Positions 44,601 to 56,030 of a stretch of 64,000 bases of DNA are shown piece by piece (positions within the stretch are counted from its first letter, which is position 1; every line of letters begins with the position of its first letter). The stretch comes from Panicum virgatum (taxonomy: Eukaryota; Streptophyta; Magnoliopsida; Poales; Poaceae), in assembly GCF_016808335.1 (NCBI RefSeq), contig NC_053150.1:28216030-28280029 (forward strand), in the 5' to 3' direction. Below the pieces are notes generated by a model that saw only the letters and a list, made by a program, of their open reading frames with translations, was not told the DNA's origin and did not search any database. Position numbers and translations under genes: made by a program.

Positions 44601-46180
44601 CACACAACAGGATATCTTCAAGTTTAATTTCTTTTGCGGCATAGGCACAAGAGTTAAAGCACTCTCGTTGTGGTAGATAGAGTATGGTGGCTCCTTGATG
44701 TGGTGAATCTATCTCAATAGCTCGGGAAGAGATATCTAATAGTACTTTATGTTTAGTCATCCAATCCATGCCCAGAATAACATCCATGCCTTCTAAATTC
44801 ATTAAGATCAAATCTGTCTTGATCAATTTACTACCCAGCTTAATTGGCACATGTCTAGTGATTTGATTGGAAGCTATCTTCCCACCAGGAGTTGTTATCA
44901 TAAAAGATCCCTTAGTATGACAAAAGTCCAATCCTACCCTTGCTCCAAATTTGGCACTTATAAAACTATGCGTTGCACCAGAATCAAATAATATGACTGC
45001 GGGTTTATTGTGGATAGAGAAAGTACCCGTCATTACTGGTGCTCCTTCTGGAAGGTCTGCAAGAGTAGTGAAGTTAACTCGCCCTTGCCGGACTTGCACC
45101 ATTTGTCTCTTGCCCTTGCCCTTGTTGTTGTTCTGGTTGGAGTTTTGCCCTAGATTATTTCTTCTGGGCTGCGGACAATTCTTGGCAAAGTGAGAAGTAC
45201 TACCGCAGTTGAAGCATCGATTATTACCATTCCCACTATTGAACCGTGGGGCATTCGGCCTTGGGCTAAATTGCTGCTAATGCTGCTGCTGCTGAGGCAC
45301 TGGAGGTCTGAATCCTCCTTGTTGCTGAGGCGGCCTAAAGACAAACCTGCCCACTGGGGCATTTCTTTGTGGAGGCCTGGGTGGAGTGTTTTGCACTAGA
45401 CGATATCTCGGTGGCTGGGCACTCGAGGGTCCCGTTGGTGCCTTCCGCTTCTTCTCAGCACGATGTGCAGCAATACAGTCCTCTTGCGTAATGGCCATAT
45501 TAACCAGCTCATTATAGGTATTAGGCTGAACCAAGTTTAAACGTTCCTTGAGCTTGGTATTGAGGCCACGACGGAAACGATCACGTTTCTTGGCATCAGT
45601 ATCAGCATGATGGCCCGCATACTGGCATAGATGATTGAAGGTCTGTGCATATTGTAGAACAATGCAGGTTCCCTGATCTAGAGCCAAGAACTCATTCAAC
45701 TTTCTTTCAATTAGTCCCTCAGGAATATGATGTGATCAGAAGGCAGTTCTGAATTCCTCCCAAGATATAATATGTTCAGCAGGCTGCATTGCACAATAAT
45801 TATCCCACCATATACGTGCAAGACCACGAAGTTGCTGAGCGGCAAAGTGGGCCTTGTTTGCATCAACACACGGTACTGCTAACAAAGCAAACTTGGAATT
45901 GATTGTACGGAGCCAAGCATCGGCGTCCAGTGGGTCATCAGCTTTGCTGAAAAGCGGAGGTTGGGTACCAAAGAATTCCTGGTAACCCGCTGGTTGTGCC
46001 TCACGTCCTCAATACTGTTGGCGTGGCTGATTTTGTTGCCCTTGGACTAGTTGGCGAAGTAATTCTGTTTGCATGTCCATTAACTCGGCCAGATTTCGAC
46101 GGGGGTGGCGGTGGCTGCTGAGATCCACTGCCAACTTCACAACCGAAGCCATTAGGCGTTCCACGAGTATGACCAACCAT
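41657..46180 (-). pseudogene. Element D gag-pol (broken)
   Basis: Collinear with the intact polyprotein of element C. It starts at 46178-46180 (MVGHTRGTPNGF, after CAG). Lesions: a frameshift near 46095, TGA at 46009, TGA near 45735 (an Arg position in C), TAG near 45274, a frameshift near 44605 and TGA at 43605 (a Cys position in C, after PFDVY). Otherwise the protease (FDSGATHSFIS), RT (FIDD), RNase H, integrase ([16 protein letters not shown]) and chromodomain are well preserved. The C-terminus reads through to a TAG within the polypurine tract. Not functional without suppression. Confidence 0.95.
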
Positions 46181-46769
46181 CTGTAATTATGGAAGACATC
46201 CATTAGATACATATTTCTCGCTTCCAAAATCAATGGTACTTGCAATGATCATACATTGGATAAAACAAAATCAGCAAAATTTAACTAGATGCGGTGTAGC
46301 ACAATATGCACAACACATAACTGTGCCACCCACAAAAATCAAAACTGGTCAGCTGTTAGATAGCTTCATGCTCCATCGTATAGAGACTCAATGCTGAGAG
46401 CAAAGGGTAAAGAAAATAATCTATCAATTCGTTCTTCATCGCTATGTGCTATGCTGCTAAACAACAGAGATCATAGAAGGGATTGGACTAAAATTTATTC
46501 TCACAGATTCAACAGGCTAACATATGATGAGCACACATGCCACAAAATTTGCAACATCTTTAGTATTCATCAAACGGCGTGAAAATGCACAAATGAAGAG
46601 ATTTGGTAGGTAGGAAGATCATGATTTCCAAACTGGTAGTCGTTACTTATTTCACATCCAAAGCAGCATTTTTCTTACAACCTAACATCACTCACCCTTA
46701 CCACATATAATACAACAAGTGGTACTCCTCCCTAGGGCTATCTTACAACATCTCTTTCCTATGTACAAG

Positions 46770-47716
46770 CTACAACAAGAGAAAACACGAACTATCTAGG
46801 ACTAGTCTAAGGCGCCTAGAAGTCGTCGAGGTTGCCCACAGAAGAGGCACTGCCGGAAGAAGAGTCGTCCGGCTGAGGTTAGGCTCAGCAAGTGCGTGCT
46901 CTGAATCTAGATCAGAAACTCCCTCAATCTCCTCGGGGTCCTCATCTGCTGCTGCAGGCTCAGCTGGAGCATCTAGTTGCCCCTGGAGCACACCAATATG
47001 GGCTAAAGCATCATCCCAATCTGCTTGCAGCTCATTCACCTGCCCCTGAAGGAAACCAATAACTGTGTTGCGCTACTCTATCTCAGCACCATGCTCCATA
47101 GCCTGATGCTCAAACTGTGCAATGGCAGTATCCCTCCCAGCAACGGCATCCTGAAGTCCCTGAATCTGAATATCCCTCAAACGAAGGCCTCACTGAAAAC
47201 TCTGGGCCAAGTCTATCACCTGGTCCATGTGTCGCTGCTGAAGTATCTAGTAGTGAGACTGAGCATTCATATATCTGACTACTGCCTCGATAGTCTCATC
47301 CGCTACATCTCCAATCAAGTGCCCAAAGTGTGTGACCCTGAACAGCCACTCTGCATTACCAGCACTGACTGCTGGAAACAAACCAATAGGATATGCAGCT
47401 ACCTCCTCGGGATGGTGCTCACAAAAAGTGGTGATAGCGTTGAGAGCTGCTTTCTCAAAAGCATCCACAAGACGGTACCCAATCACCTCAATCTCAATCG
47501 GTGGCCACTCCAAGGTGGGGTGCTGAGGAATGGTCATTGTAACTCTGTTCTTCTTAATTCCATCCTCAGAAAACTGGCGTCCCGTGTACTGGGGTGGATC
47601 TGGGTAGTGGAAGATACGAAGTGAATCCCAAAAATCCTCGGAAAACCCTCCCAGTATAGACAGTCGGTATGAGCATTTCCCTCCTTATCCCAAAAGACCT
47701 GGGAACAAGTCGCCAT
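46770..47716 (-). pseudogene. ORF0 of element D (broken)
   Basis: It starts at 47714-47716 (MATCSQVFWDKEG), directly after CAG. Blocks in successive frames give WEGFPRIFGIHF, then the core MTIPQHPTLEWPPIEIEVI, GYRLVDAFEKAALNAI, PIGLFPAV, then a coiled coil and an acidic tail (EPAAADEDPEEIEGVSDLD) near 46900. A frameshift near 47540 and stops near 47247 and 47190 break it. The core aligns with ORF0a and ORF0b of element B at hydrophobic positions. Element C has no copy. Function unknown. Confidence 0.7.
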
Positions 47717-47719
47717 CTG

Positions 47720-48984
47720 AATCAAAAAGGATTCAAATGTGAGTAATGTGATTATCTCAAGACTTCTCAAATAAAGCTTTAAGAAGACTGCGGAAAAAAA
47801 CAAATATGATTCTAAATCAAAAGATGATATGGTTCCAAACTCAAAGAATAATAAACCACAATCGGTACTGGTTCATCATTTGAGATTCTACGGAAATGAA
47901 AAGATCCTTGCAACAACAAGATGGGGCTTAGGATGAAGGCATGACTCAAAACCATAGTTTTCATCCAAAGAAACCTAAGCATTTAACAAGCATGCTTCTA
48001 AAATCAAAATTTCACTCACTCATGTTTTAAGCACACCAACACTTATCTTATAAGGATTCATACTAGAAATTCCTTAAAAAGCTCATGTAGCAACTTCAAA
48101 TATTATGAACCAATCAAACATCAACCAGATATGTATGCACGTCCTGACCGTCCTCACAAGAAAAACAATTGCCAACTATCGTTGGACTTACGTAGTTAGC
48201 ATGGTGGTATAACATAGATACGGCTCTCCCTATATAGCTAGTCGATACATTCTAACCGTTCTTAACTTATCGAATCGCGGTTAGTGTTCCTGCAGAAGAT
48301 TGACCGAACATATATATATATATATATCCAATGAACCTTTCATGCCAGCACTCATGAAAGCGTTCCCAAACATTACCGCTCACTATAGAAGCGGCAGCCA
48401 TACAATTCCCGACGTATGGCCAACGTTAGCATACGCTACTCAGAGGCGTATTCACAAGTTCCTTTACTCCCAATATAGTCGACCGAGATCGGTATATTGG
48501 CAGCAGCTCAAGTAGGTCACTGCTTGAGCGCAGCATTCGGTTCGCATCACCGACAGGAAGGTCAGACTCCCTCAGCTGACTGAGCACACTTTACTTCCAA
48601 TATAGTCAACTAATCGTCGATATATTGGAAGCACCTCAAGTAAGCCACTGCTTGAGGGCAGCGTTCGGCTCGCATCACCGACAGGAAGGTCAGACTCCCT
48701 CAGCTGACTGAGGATCCTTACCTTCTTACCTCAACGTAGGTGCGTCGTTACAAGAATTAAGAGTTGCTTGTGAGTATGGTTTGACAAAAATGAAACGTGC
48801 TGGAAGTCAGATAACATAAACCATACATAAATAACCACCTAGTAATTCCCGCAAATTCCCTAGGACTTTACGTTCTATGCACAACTCTTAACGAATCCAA
48901 CGTAGTTTTCCGAAATTCTTTATGGTTCCAATTTTATACGGAAAATGGTTTTTAAGGTTCCAACACCTCTGATGTACGCTTGCA
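47720..48984 (-). other. Element D leader: structured 5' untranslated region
   Basis: 1.27 kb, with the same order of dyads as leader C: CTAACCG/CGGTTAG (48252-48258 and 48278-48284), CTTTCATG/CATGAAAG (48337-48344 and 48353-48360), CCGCT/AGCGG near 48380-48400 and GCCATAC/GTATGGC near 48398-48420. A (TA)n tract at 48309-48327 and a tandem duplication at 48462-48715 follow. Confidence 0.85.
48462..48715 (-). repeat. 127-bp tandem duplication in the element D leader
   Basis: Units start at 48462 and 48589 (ctttactcc and ctttacttcc) and both end in the dyad ctcagctgactgag. Equivalent to 26308-26562 in element C. Confidence 0.93.
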
Positions 48985-48996
48985 GCTCTGATACCA
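48985..48996 (-). promoter_or_regulatory. Element D primer binding site (tRNA-iMet)
   Basis: The minus strand reads TGGTATCAGAGC, 2 nt from the 5' LTR. Confidence 0.97.
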
Positions 48997-48998
48997 GC

Positions 48999-51900
48999 TG
49001 TGGCAGAACCGCCTAAATTATCCCGGCTCAAGTGCGCAGGCCATCACCATAAAGGCAACATTAGCTTAAACGCACTTCAAACGGAACAATTTTTGGTCTG
49101 TCGGGTAACGTCCCGATACAACCACCGATTCTCGGATCGAACAAGCATACCCCGCACGAAGGCGAGTTCAGAGATATTACAACCACAATTTTATAACACG
49201 GGCATAGTAAAGATTACAAACCAGTTCAAACGATTATTACAAAACCAACTTAAGTAAAAAAAGTTATACAAGCCATAAGTGTAAAGCTTCAGGGTTTAAA
49301 CAGCGGAAGATAAAACACGACGGCTACAACATGTCACAAAAAGGATACCAGGCTAGCCCAAGCATGGTATCACTCGTCATAGTCATTGCCGGTCGAAGAC
49401 GTATCCCACTCTACGGACCAGCCAGGAGGCAACGAGCAAGGATAGGTCAAGCTAGCGATCTGATCCTCAAAACTCATACCTGAAAAAGGGTTTCAACAGC
49501 AAGGCTGAGTATTCTAATACTCAGCAAGACTTAACCGCCAACGGGTATAAGTAGCCCACCTTAGCTAGACTATGCAAGGCTTTGTGAGGCTCTGGTTTTC
49601 TTTTGCTGAAAAGCAATAAAGAGTATGTCCTTACTTTCAAGTTTTAGCTTTCAAGATTCTAGTTGATTAACCATTCTATGTAAGCAACTACTATCAAATC
49701 ATGGTAGAAATCTAAGCAAACATCAAGATTGATTAAAGTGTTGTTGCTCTTCTTACTCTGTGTGGCAAAGAGATCAAGCAGTCTCATTTCATCGTGAGAG
49801 GCGGACGATTCTGAATCGAAATTCAACCTTGCAAGGATAACCTAGCACACACGTCTGGAACACCGTCGGGTCATTCCCAAACAACCGTTGACCTTTCTTT
49901 CCGGCTTGTGGATAGGGTCACTCTCCCCGACTACAGGGCTCCAAGGCCGAACCTTGTCCCTTGAAGTCGTGGTGTTGCGCAACATAACAATAAAACCTAT
50001 CCCTACTGAGAGAGTGAAAGGTATATCCACTCCCCGGTCCAATCGGCTACTAGGATTGCCGCGTACCATATTTACGGCATGTGGCTAGTACTTTCAAAAA
50101 CTTAACCAGCACTACCACACACCGTGACCTTAGCAAGTTCATCAATACAGACGGGGTCTCACATAAAGTCATGATGTCGAACACAACCCCGTCTGTCGTC
50201 CTTATATTGATAACAGAAAGGTAAACAATCAATTCCTATAAAACTCGCGAGTGACAGGCAATCACTCGACTTTTACCGGTCCTATAAGCTTAGCAAGTAG
50301 TCGAACTCAAGTCTAGTATTCAGTACATAGGTTCCTAGGATCATGCATCTAGGGTTTCAATTCAAATCCTAAGAACTGTAAATGCATAAGCAAATAACAA
50401 CCGTAAATGATAATAATTTGAAATATAGGTTATGTCTGGGGCTTGCCTTCTCGATAGTTGCTAACTATTTCAGCCCTAGGCTCTTCCGAACTTTGGTCCG
50501 GGGCTTCAGTTAGTTCAGCAGTGTTTACTTGAGCTTCGAGATCACCTCCGTCAGACTCCGGGATCAGCTCGTACGTCCCGTCCGATAAGGCAGTTGTGTC
50601 TACATGTAATGCAAGAACAGTATTATAAGCACACATGGGCAATCGTTTATAGAGTAGTTAAATAACAAATTTAACTACACAAGGCATCATGATCAACAGC
50701 ACAATAGAAGTTGACTAACTTCATGAACAAGTGGGGGTGGATTCCTATAGCAATTACTTCCATGTTTGCAAATAAACATATAACTCAAAGTACAAACAGT
50801 AATTAACTTACCAAAAATTACCCTAAACAGAACATGAACAGATTAAGCTACCCTGTAAAAATCATGCCAAGACATGTAGCCATTTAATCACAACAAATCA
50901 TTCATGCAGGCAGCACATAGAACAAACTTCAATTATACAGGTCAAACTAAAGCAAAACAGAATCTAAAAATTTAACAGTAGGTCAATACAGAAATAAACT
51001 AGCAACTGTGAATTTTTCATGATTTTATCTATACAGAAATAAATACGAGAAAATAAAAAAAACAGACAATAGATTGAATTTCAAAGTTCACTGAAAATCA
51101 TAGCAAAGAAGTCCCTATAGCACTATTCAAATGTGTCACTGACTACGCAGATAACCCCCTGGGGTTTTTCAAATTCAAACACCGACGTCCCTGGCCGGGT
51201 CAGAGAGGGAAGGCGGGGTTTGACCGGCCGTTTCCCGGCGAGGAGCTCACCGGCGGCGAGGGGTGGGTTGGGGAAAACGGAGAGGAAGTCGAGGCAGTTC
51301 TCGGGATGTGCTTGGGTCGCGAAACGAGGGCGAGAATAGGTCGGTCCACGGCGAACGGCGGCCGGTGGAGCTCGGAGCACGGCGGCGGGGTGTCTCCGGT
51401 GAGGTTCGGGCGAGGGGAGATGGTCTGGGAGTTGCGCGAGGGCGAGGCGGTGCTTGCTAGGGGGTCAGAGCGGGCGGAGGAGCGGTGGTGAGACGGCTCC
51501 GCGGCGGGGGTAAGCGCGCCGGGGTTCAAGCGGGGCGGCGGCGGCGTTCTGCGGTGTGAGAGCGAGGAGAGGGCAAAGGAACGCACGAAATCGAGTCCTG
51601 GGGTATGTGTAGTGCTCGGGCGCTCGCTAGAAGAGGGCGGCGAGCTCTGCCCGGGGCTGTCCACGGCGGCGTCGCGGTGGCGGCCGTCGAGGCGGCTCTG
51701 GAAGCTGCGGGGCGCATGGCACGGGAAGAAGAGGGCCAGCGCGAGGCTAGAGGGCGGTGGAGGAGGTCGTCCGCGACGTGTGGGTGCCAGCGCGCGGCGA
51801 ATTAATGGCCGGAATGGCCGGGAAGGCGCCGGCGGGCGGCGCTGTCGGTGGACGGCGACGAGAAGCAGAGCAGGGAGGTGGGAGATGGGGATAAGGGCGA

Positions 51901-52383
51901 TTTTGCAATTTCCAAAAATTCCAGGGACTAAACTGTAAACCAGCGATAACTTTTAAACCAAAGCTCAAATGGAAAAGTGCCCAACATGAAAGTTGTTCAA
52001 CTTTTCAAGATCTACAACTTTGATGTTGTGCAAAAATTTATTTGACCAAAGATTCAAGAGCTAAAATTAAAATCATTGAAGGGATTTTGAATTCTAGGAA
52101 ATTTGTCTTTTTGAAAGCAAATTCACTTCAAACATAGACTTAAAAGTAAATTTTGCTGCCAAGCATTAAATGCACTGAAATTTTGCAAAAACATCCTCCA
52201 CAAAAGCTATATTCAGAAATAACTAAAGAAAGGACCTTGCATAAAATCATAATTACACATATAGCCTTTTATAATTACAAAAAGATCCTTTTTAAGCAAT
52301 TCATGCACATGACGCATAGCAAAAATACACAATTACTGTGCAGACACCTATTTAATTACTGTGTAGACACCCAGGGTATTACA
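48999..52383 (-). repeat. Element D 5' LTR (right copy, 445-bp deletion)
   Basis: 3385 bp, tgtggcagaacc to gggtattaca. Relative to the left copy it lacks 39894-40338; the junction at about 51077 shows an att microhomology. Confidence 0.95.
49370..50599 (-). CDS. Putative spliced LTR-encoded protein, D right LTR
   Basis: Exons 50447-50599 and 49370-49479, same lengths, splice sites and phases as the left D copy. The two D copies differ in this part by only a few single-base changes (for example ccggtatc against ccgggatc near 50562), none of which introduces a stop. The 445-bp LTR deletion lies upstream in the presumed first intron and leaves these exons intact. Function unknown. Confidence 0.58.
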
Positions 52384-54097
52384 GGAGCCTCCCCGTGATT
52401 CTTGACATAGAACCACGAGGAAGACCACCCCTTATTGTCCTTAGTGAGGGGGATCAGCATGTACTCGCCCGCTCGAGTGCTCTTGCCGCCGCCGCCGCCT
52501 CGGAGGTGGACGGTGGCGCATCCAATCGGGGCGTGATGAAGTTCATCCCCCACCCTCGCCTTGATGAGGGAGACGGAGAAGAAGTACAGGAAGAGACTGA
52601 AAATAGGGGGGGCGGAAATATGCTGGATCCCATTCGGATTCAGGTGCTGCAGCTCCAGCCCATAGAGCTGCAGCAGCCCCTGAAAGAACTGGGAGGAGGG
52701 TGACGCGAAGCCCCGCTCTTGGAAATGCATGAATGAGACAATGTATCACGGAGGCGGCGCTGGACTCCGCTCGCCCTGGGGGGCCTTCCACTCTTCCGCG
52801 TCCGTCAAAGGGGATAGCAGCCCCCTGGACACTAGGCCGTTTAGGGTGGCCTTGGTGACATCGGAAGAAGCCCAGATCGACATGGTGACGAAAGGAAAGA
52901 AGCTCAACGACGAGGAGAAAACAGGGGGACCGCCGACAACGGGAATGAGGGGTGAAAGGTGTGGCGGTTTCTTGTTTTTTCTCTCCTCCCCCATTTTTTC
53001 CTCTCTCATGCTCTTGATTGCAGAGTAAGCGTGGGAGGAAACTCGCCGCCGCCAGAATGCGCAATAAAAGAGATAAGGAGAAAAGTGAACCGCCACCTGA
53101 TTCCTGCAGAGAGGATCATTACGGCGCCTCCCATGACGCGCCGAACCCGCCAGAATAGGGACCCACGAACTCGGCGAGATGCGGACCACTGAAAATCGCG
53201 CCGACCGGCTCAATCGACCGTTCTACCCCAGGTAAGGCAGGGATCGGCGCCCTAAACGGGTCCGGCCGGCACAATAAAACGCCCCAGGGTTCGAAAGCAG
53301 GCCCAGCAATGGGCTCGAGGCTGCCCAGGGCACCAAATGAGTAAGTGGCAATGACGGATGGGCCCCCGGCAGCCAGTCCCGGACACCCAAAGGGCAATCT
53401 AGGCTTCCGGATTTGCGTCTAAGTCTTGATCAGATTCTGACCCATGTTTTCCCCCGAAGGAAGGCGACGAGCCGTTGGGGTCGGGCGAACGACCTCAGTA
53501 ACTGTGACGGTCGGGACATCGAGAGTTTCTAGGGTCAGTCACAAGCTGACAAGCTGACTCAGTCCGACCCCCTCCCCCGCACGGGTCGGGGCTCCACTTA
53601 GACAAGCCCGTTAGCAGCTCCATGAGTGCCGCACTTCGACCCCCAACGGAAAGTGCGGGTCAGCTTGGCTCTCCCACTTCGAGCGAAAGAGGTGTGTGGC
53701 AGAGTTAATCAGAGTAACATCGAAATGACTCCCGGCCAGCAACCTAATCGAACGGGGAGCCCGAGGGTCGGCATCGCAAAAAGAGGTCCACAACGGGATC
53801 GCACGACGGGCGTGGTCAGCCCGCCCGACCCTACGGGCCAGCTCAAGGGGGTTCAGACACTGAAGCGGAAGATAAGGCGGGCAAGGCTAGCTCGCACCCG
53901 AACATAAGGTAGTAGAAGTTGACCATAATTTACATACAAACTTATACTACTACTACTCATACAAACTAACATCAAAGTCTGATTGATAGAGAGACCACAC
54001 AGGGTCATATAGAAGCAGCAAAAGCTAAGATGCCCCGGGAAGCAAAACGCCATCGCCTAGCAGGAGGAGCACGACGCACGGGGACGGAGACCATGGG
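52384..54097 (-). mobile_element. Element E, segment 4
   Basis: Begins with the right TSD of D (ggagc, 52384-52388). Holds the N-terminal part of the PF04195-like gene, then about 1.0 kb of GC-rich noncoding sequence and a final 200 bp (actactactactcat near 53945). No matching LTR end was found, so where E stops before element F at 54098 is uncertain. Confidence 0.55.
52389..52883 (-). pseudogene. PF04195-like transposon protein, N-terminal part
   Basis: The ATG at 52881-52883 gives MSIWASSDVTKATLNGLVS and PLTDAEEWKAPQGE. A TGA at about 52744 is followed in frame by SFMHFQERGFASPSSQFFQG, YGLELQHLNPNGIQHI and NKGWSSSWFYVKNHGEAP. These are hallmarks of the 'putative gypsy type transposon' family. 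The frame is then cut by element D and resumes at 37817 as LPAFSGRF. One stop and the 14.6 kb insertion make it a pseudogene. A region near 52590 where the family usually continues (after ISAPPIF) also looks frame-altered. Confidence 0.75.
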
Positions 54098-55951
54098 TGT
54101 TGACGGCCATTATACGCTCATTTTGGCCGCCAACCATTGCCATTAATGAGGGAACTTGAAGAAGTTTTGATATAAAGTTCAATTTAAACTAATGAGTTCC
54201 ACGAGTTTTGTGTCCCACCTTGTTTTGCAAGGAATATAGGTAAAATGGTGCACAAATACCATTATTGGTGAAGTAGCAGTTGAGGCCATACAACATTCAG
54301 ACGTCTCGGTACAAATGACACTTGAACATGGTACAGAAGTTCCTAAAATCACATATTTGGTAGAACCATGTCAAAGAGCTCATCGAGATGATCAAAGTGG
54401 ACACTGGGATCACCCAATTCGAAGTCCGGATGGAAAAATTACGGCTCCGGGAAAATCACCGACGCAGCCCTGGCAGGCCGGTCGGCCTGACTTAGGCGGC
54501 CGGCCTGGACAAGGCCGGCCAGCCTGGCACCTCCACAAATGACCCTCCACTCTTCCTCATAGCCTTGGGGACTCACCAATGGACCCCCAAACACTTGGAG
54601 GCAAGCCAAAAGTGAAAGTAGGGCCGAAAGGCCTCATATGACCCTCCAATGGGCTCCCAAAATGGCCCTTCGATGTTGGGCTGATCATCCAAGGATGTAC
54701 CTGCACCTACATGCAAAGAAACACAAGAGGAACCAATGCCAACCATTGGATCAAGCTTAACACAAGTGGAGGGATGGATGAGCTTGTCACATGGATTGAA
54801 TGGCCAATTTTTTACATGAATAACGGCCAACCGACTAGAAACTGCCTTGGAAGAGGAACTCCACACTGTCCATCACACAATGGCGATTGATCCGAAGCCT
54901 GGGGAGAAAATCCCAGGCCGGCCGGCCTCATCTAGGCCGGGCGGCCTCACTTTTCGGCCGATCAGACCGATTCCAGTTGGTGGTTGCTCCAACCGACGTT
55001 GCAAGAAGAAACATTGGGCATTCGATCAAAAGTCGGTGGGTCAAGAGGCTGGCCGGCCTGACATTTTCACGCCATGTGCTCAACTTTGCGTGGAAGTTAC
55101 CTCAGCTGAAGTACCTGCGTGCAAGCCACGCATTGGCTCAAGTACCGACCTCCAAAGCACTATTAATAGCAGCCCTCACCTCACTTCCAAAGCACAGAAA
55201 ATTGAAGCAAGTCTAAGGAGAAGCATAACACTCCACATATCTTTATAAAATAGGGAAAGAGGTGAGGTGAGAGTCCGGAGAGGAGCCGGAGTGTCGGCCC
55301 CTCTCCAACTTTGTGCCTCCAAGGAATGAAGCTTCGATTCGAGTAATGTCCTCTTCTTTCATTAGTATTACTTTCTCTCCTTTACTTTATTAGTACTTGA
55401 ATACTTGGTCTCTCTAGTTGTGGGATCCCTTGTCTGCGTGGGTAGCAAGTTCTATCCATTTGGGGTTTCTTCTTGCCTTAACATGAGACAGAAGTCAATG
55501 ACTTGATAGTGTAGGCACGGTGCCTAGGCTTGATAGTTACCTTGGGTTGTGTTCCACCCCATGGAACTGCAGTGGTAGGCGGCAGGTGGTGACAGCCCTG
55601 TCCGTCCTTCGTAGTCCACCACGTTCGGGTGTTTTCATAGCAATAGTTGCAGGTTGCCGTTGGACTCCCCTCTCATCCCTTTCTGAAGTCCTTCCTCTTC
55701 CAGCCGCCGAAGCAACTAGAGTACAAGTCAAGTATTCTTGATAGGAGTAGTTAGTAAGATGCCGTTAGACCACCTATACCTCTTTTATCTAGACCTCTTC
55801 ACTCCCGTCACATCCCTTGGATAAACAAGAGTCACTACTGGTACACTTCTCGTTCCTTGAGGATTCGATACCCTGGAATACTCCAAGGTGAAAGCTACAT
55901 CGGTATCCGTACGCTTGCGGATTTATTCTGTGAGGCTAATGACTGCCAACA
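54098..55951 (+). repeat. Element F 5' LTR
   Basis: Starts tgttgacggccattatacgc and ends tgccaaca, 7 nt before the primer site; about 1854 bp. It contains GGCCGGCC palindromes at 54498, 54513, 54916-54927 and 55051, upstream of a TATA box at 55244. Confidence 0.82.
55244..55251 (+). promoter_or_regulatory. TATA box in LTR F
   Basis: tataaaat in a less GC-rich stretch of the LTR, with a GA-rich region downstream. A plausible core promoter. Confidence 0.6.
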
Positions 55952-55958
55952 AGCTTTC

Positions 55959-55977
55959 TGGCGCCGTTACCAGGGGA
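55959..55977 (+). promoter_or_regulatory. Element F primer binding site (tRNA-Asp type)
   Basis: tggcgccgttaccagggga matches the complement of plant tRNA-Asp 3' end with two mismatches (gttgccgggg expected in the middle). This is the primer type known for Athila elements. Confidence 0.85.
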
Positions 55978-56030
55978 CGGTAGCTATACTTGTATCGATT
56001 CAAGTTTATCCTATATCATCCACCTTTACC

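Larger units (their letters stand above)
37818..52383 (-). mobile_element. Element D: complete but defective Tekay/Del Ty3/gypsy retrotransposon
   Basis: LTRs at 37818-41646 and 48999-52383, TSD GGAGC at 37813-37817 and 52384-52388, a tRNA-iMet primer site, leader, ORF0, gag-pol and a polypurine tract, all minus strand. The internal layout matches element C plus an added ORF0. Gag-pol has at least six breaking lesions. By eye the LTRs differ at about 25-30 positions over 3.38 kb plus one 445-bp gap, so D is older than C. It lies inside the PF04195-like gene of element E. Confidence 0.96.

Noticed and set aside
51200..51664. 154-residue Ser/Pro-rich open frame in the right LTR of D as the missing first exon of the LTR gene
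   Set aside because: The left LTR copy is interrupted within it and the similar stretch in H keeps composition rather than frame. No phase-1 donor leading to the next exon was evident, so I left the first exon unassigned.
53600..53910. 93-residue Arg-rich plus-strand frame near the end of element E
   Set aside because: No recognisable motif and no partner; it lies in GC-rich noncoding sequence upstream of the PF04195-like gene.
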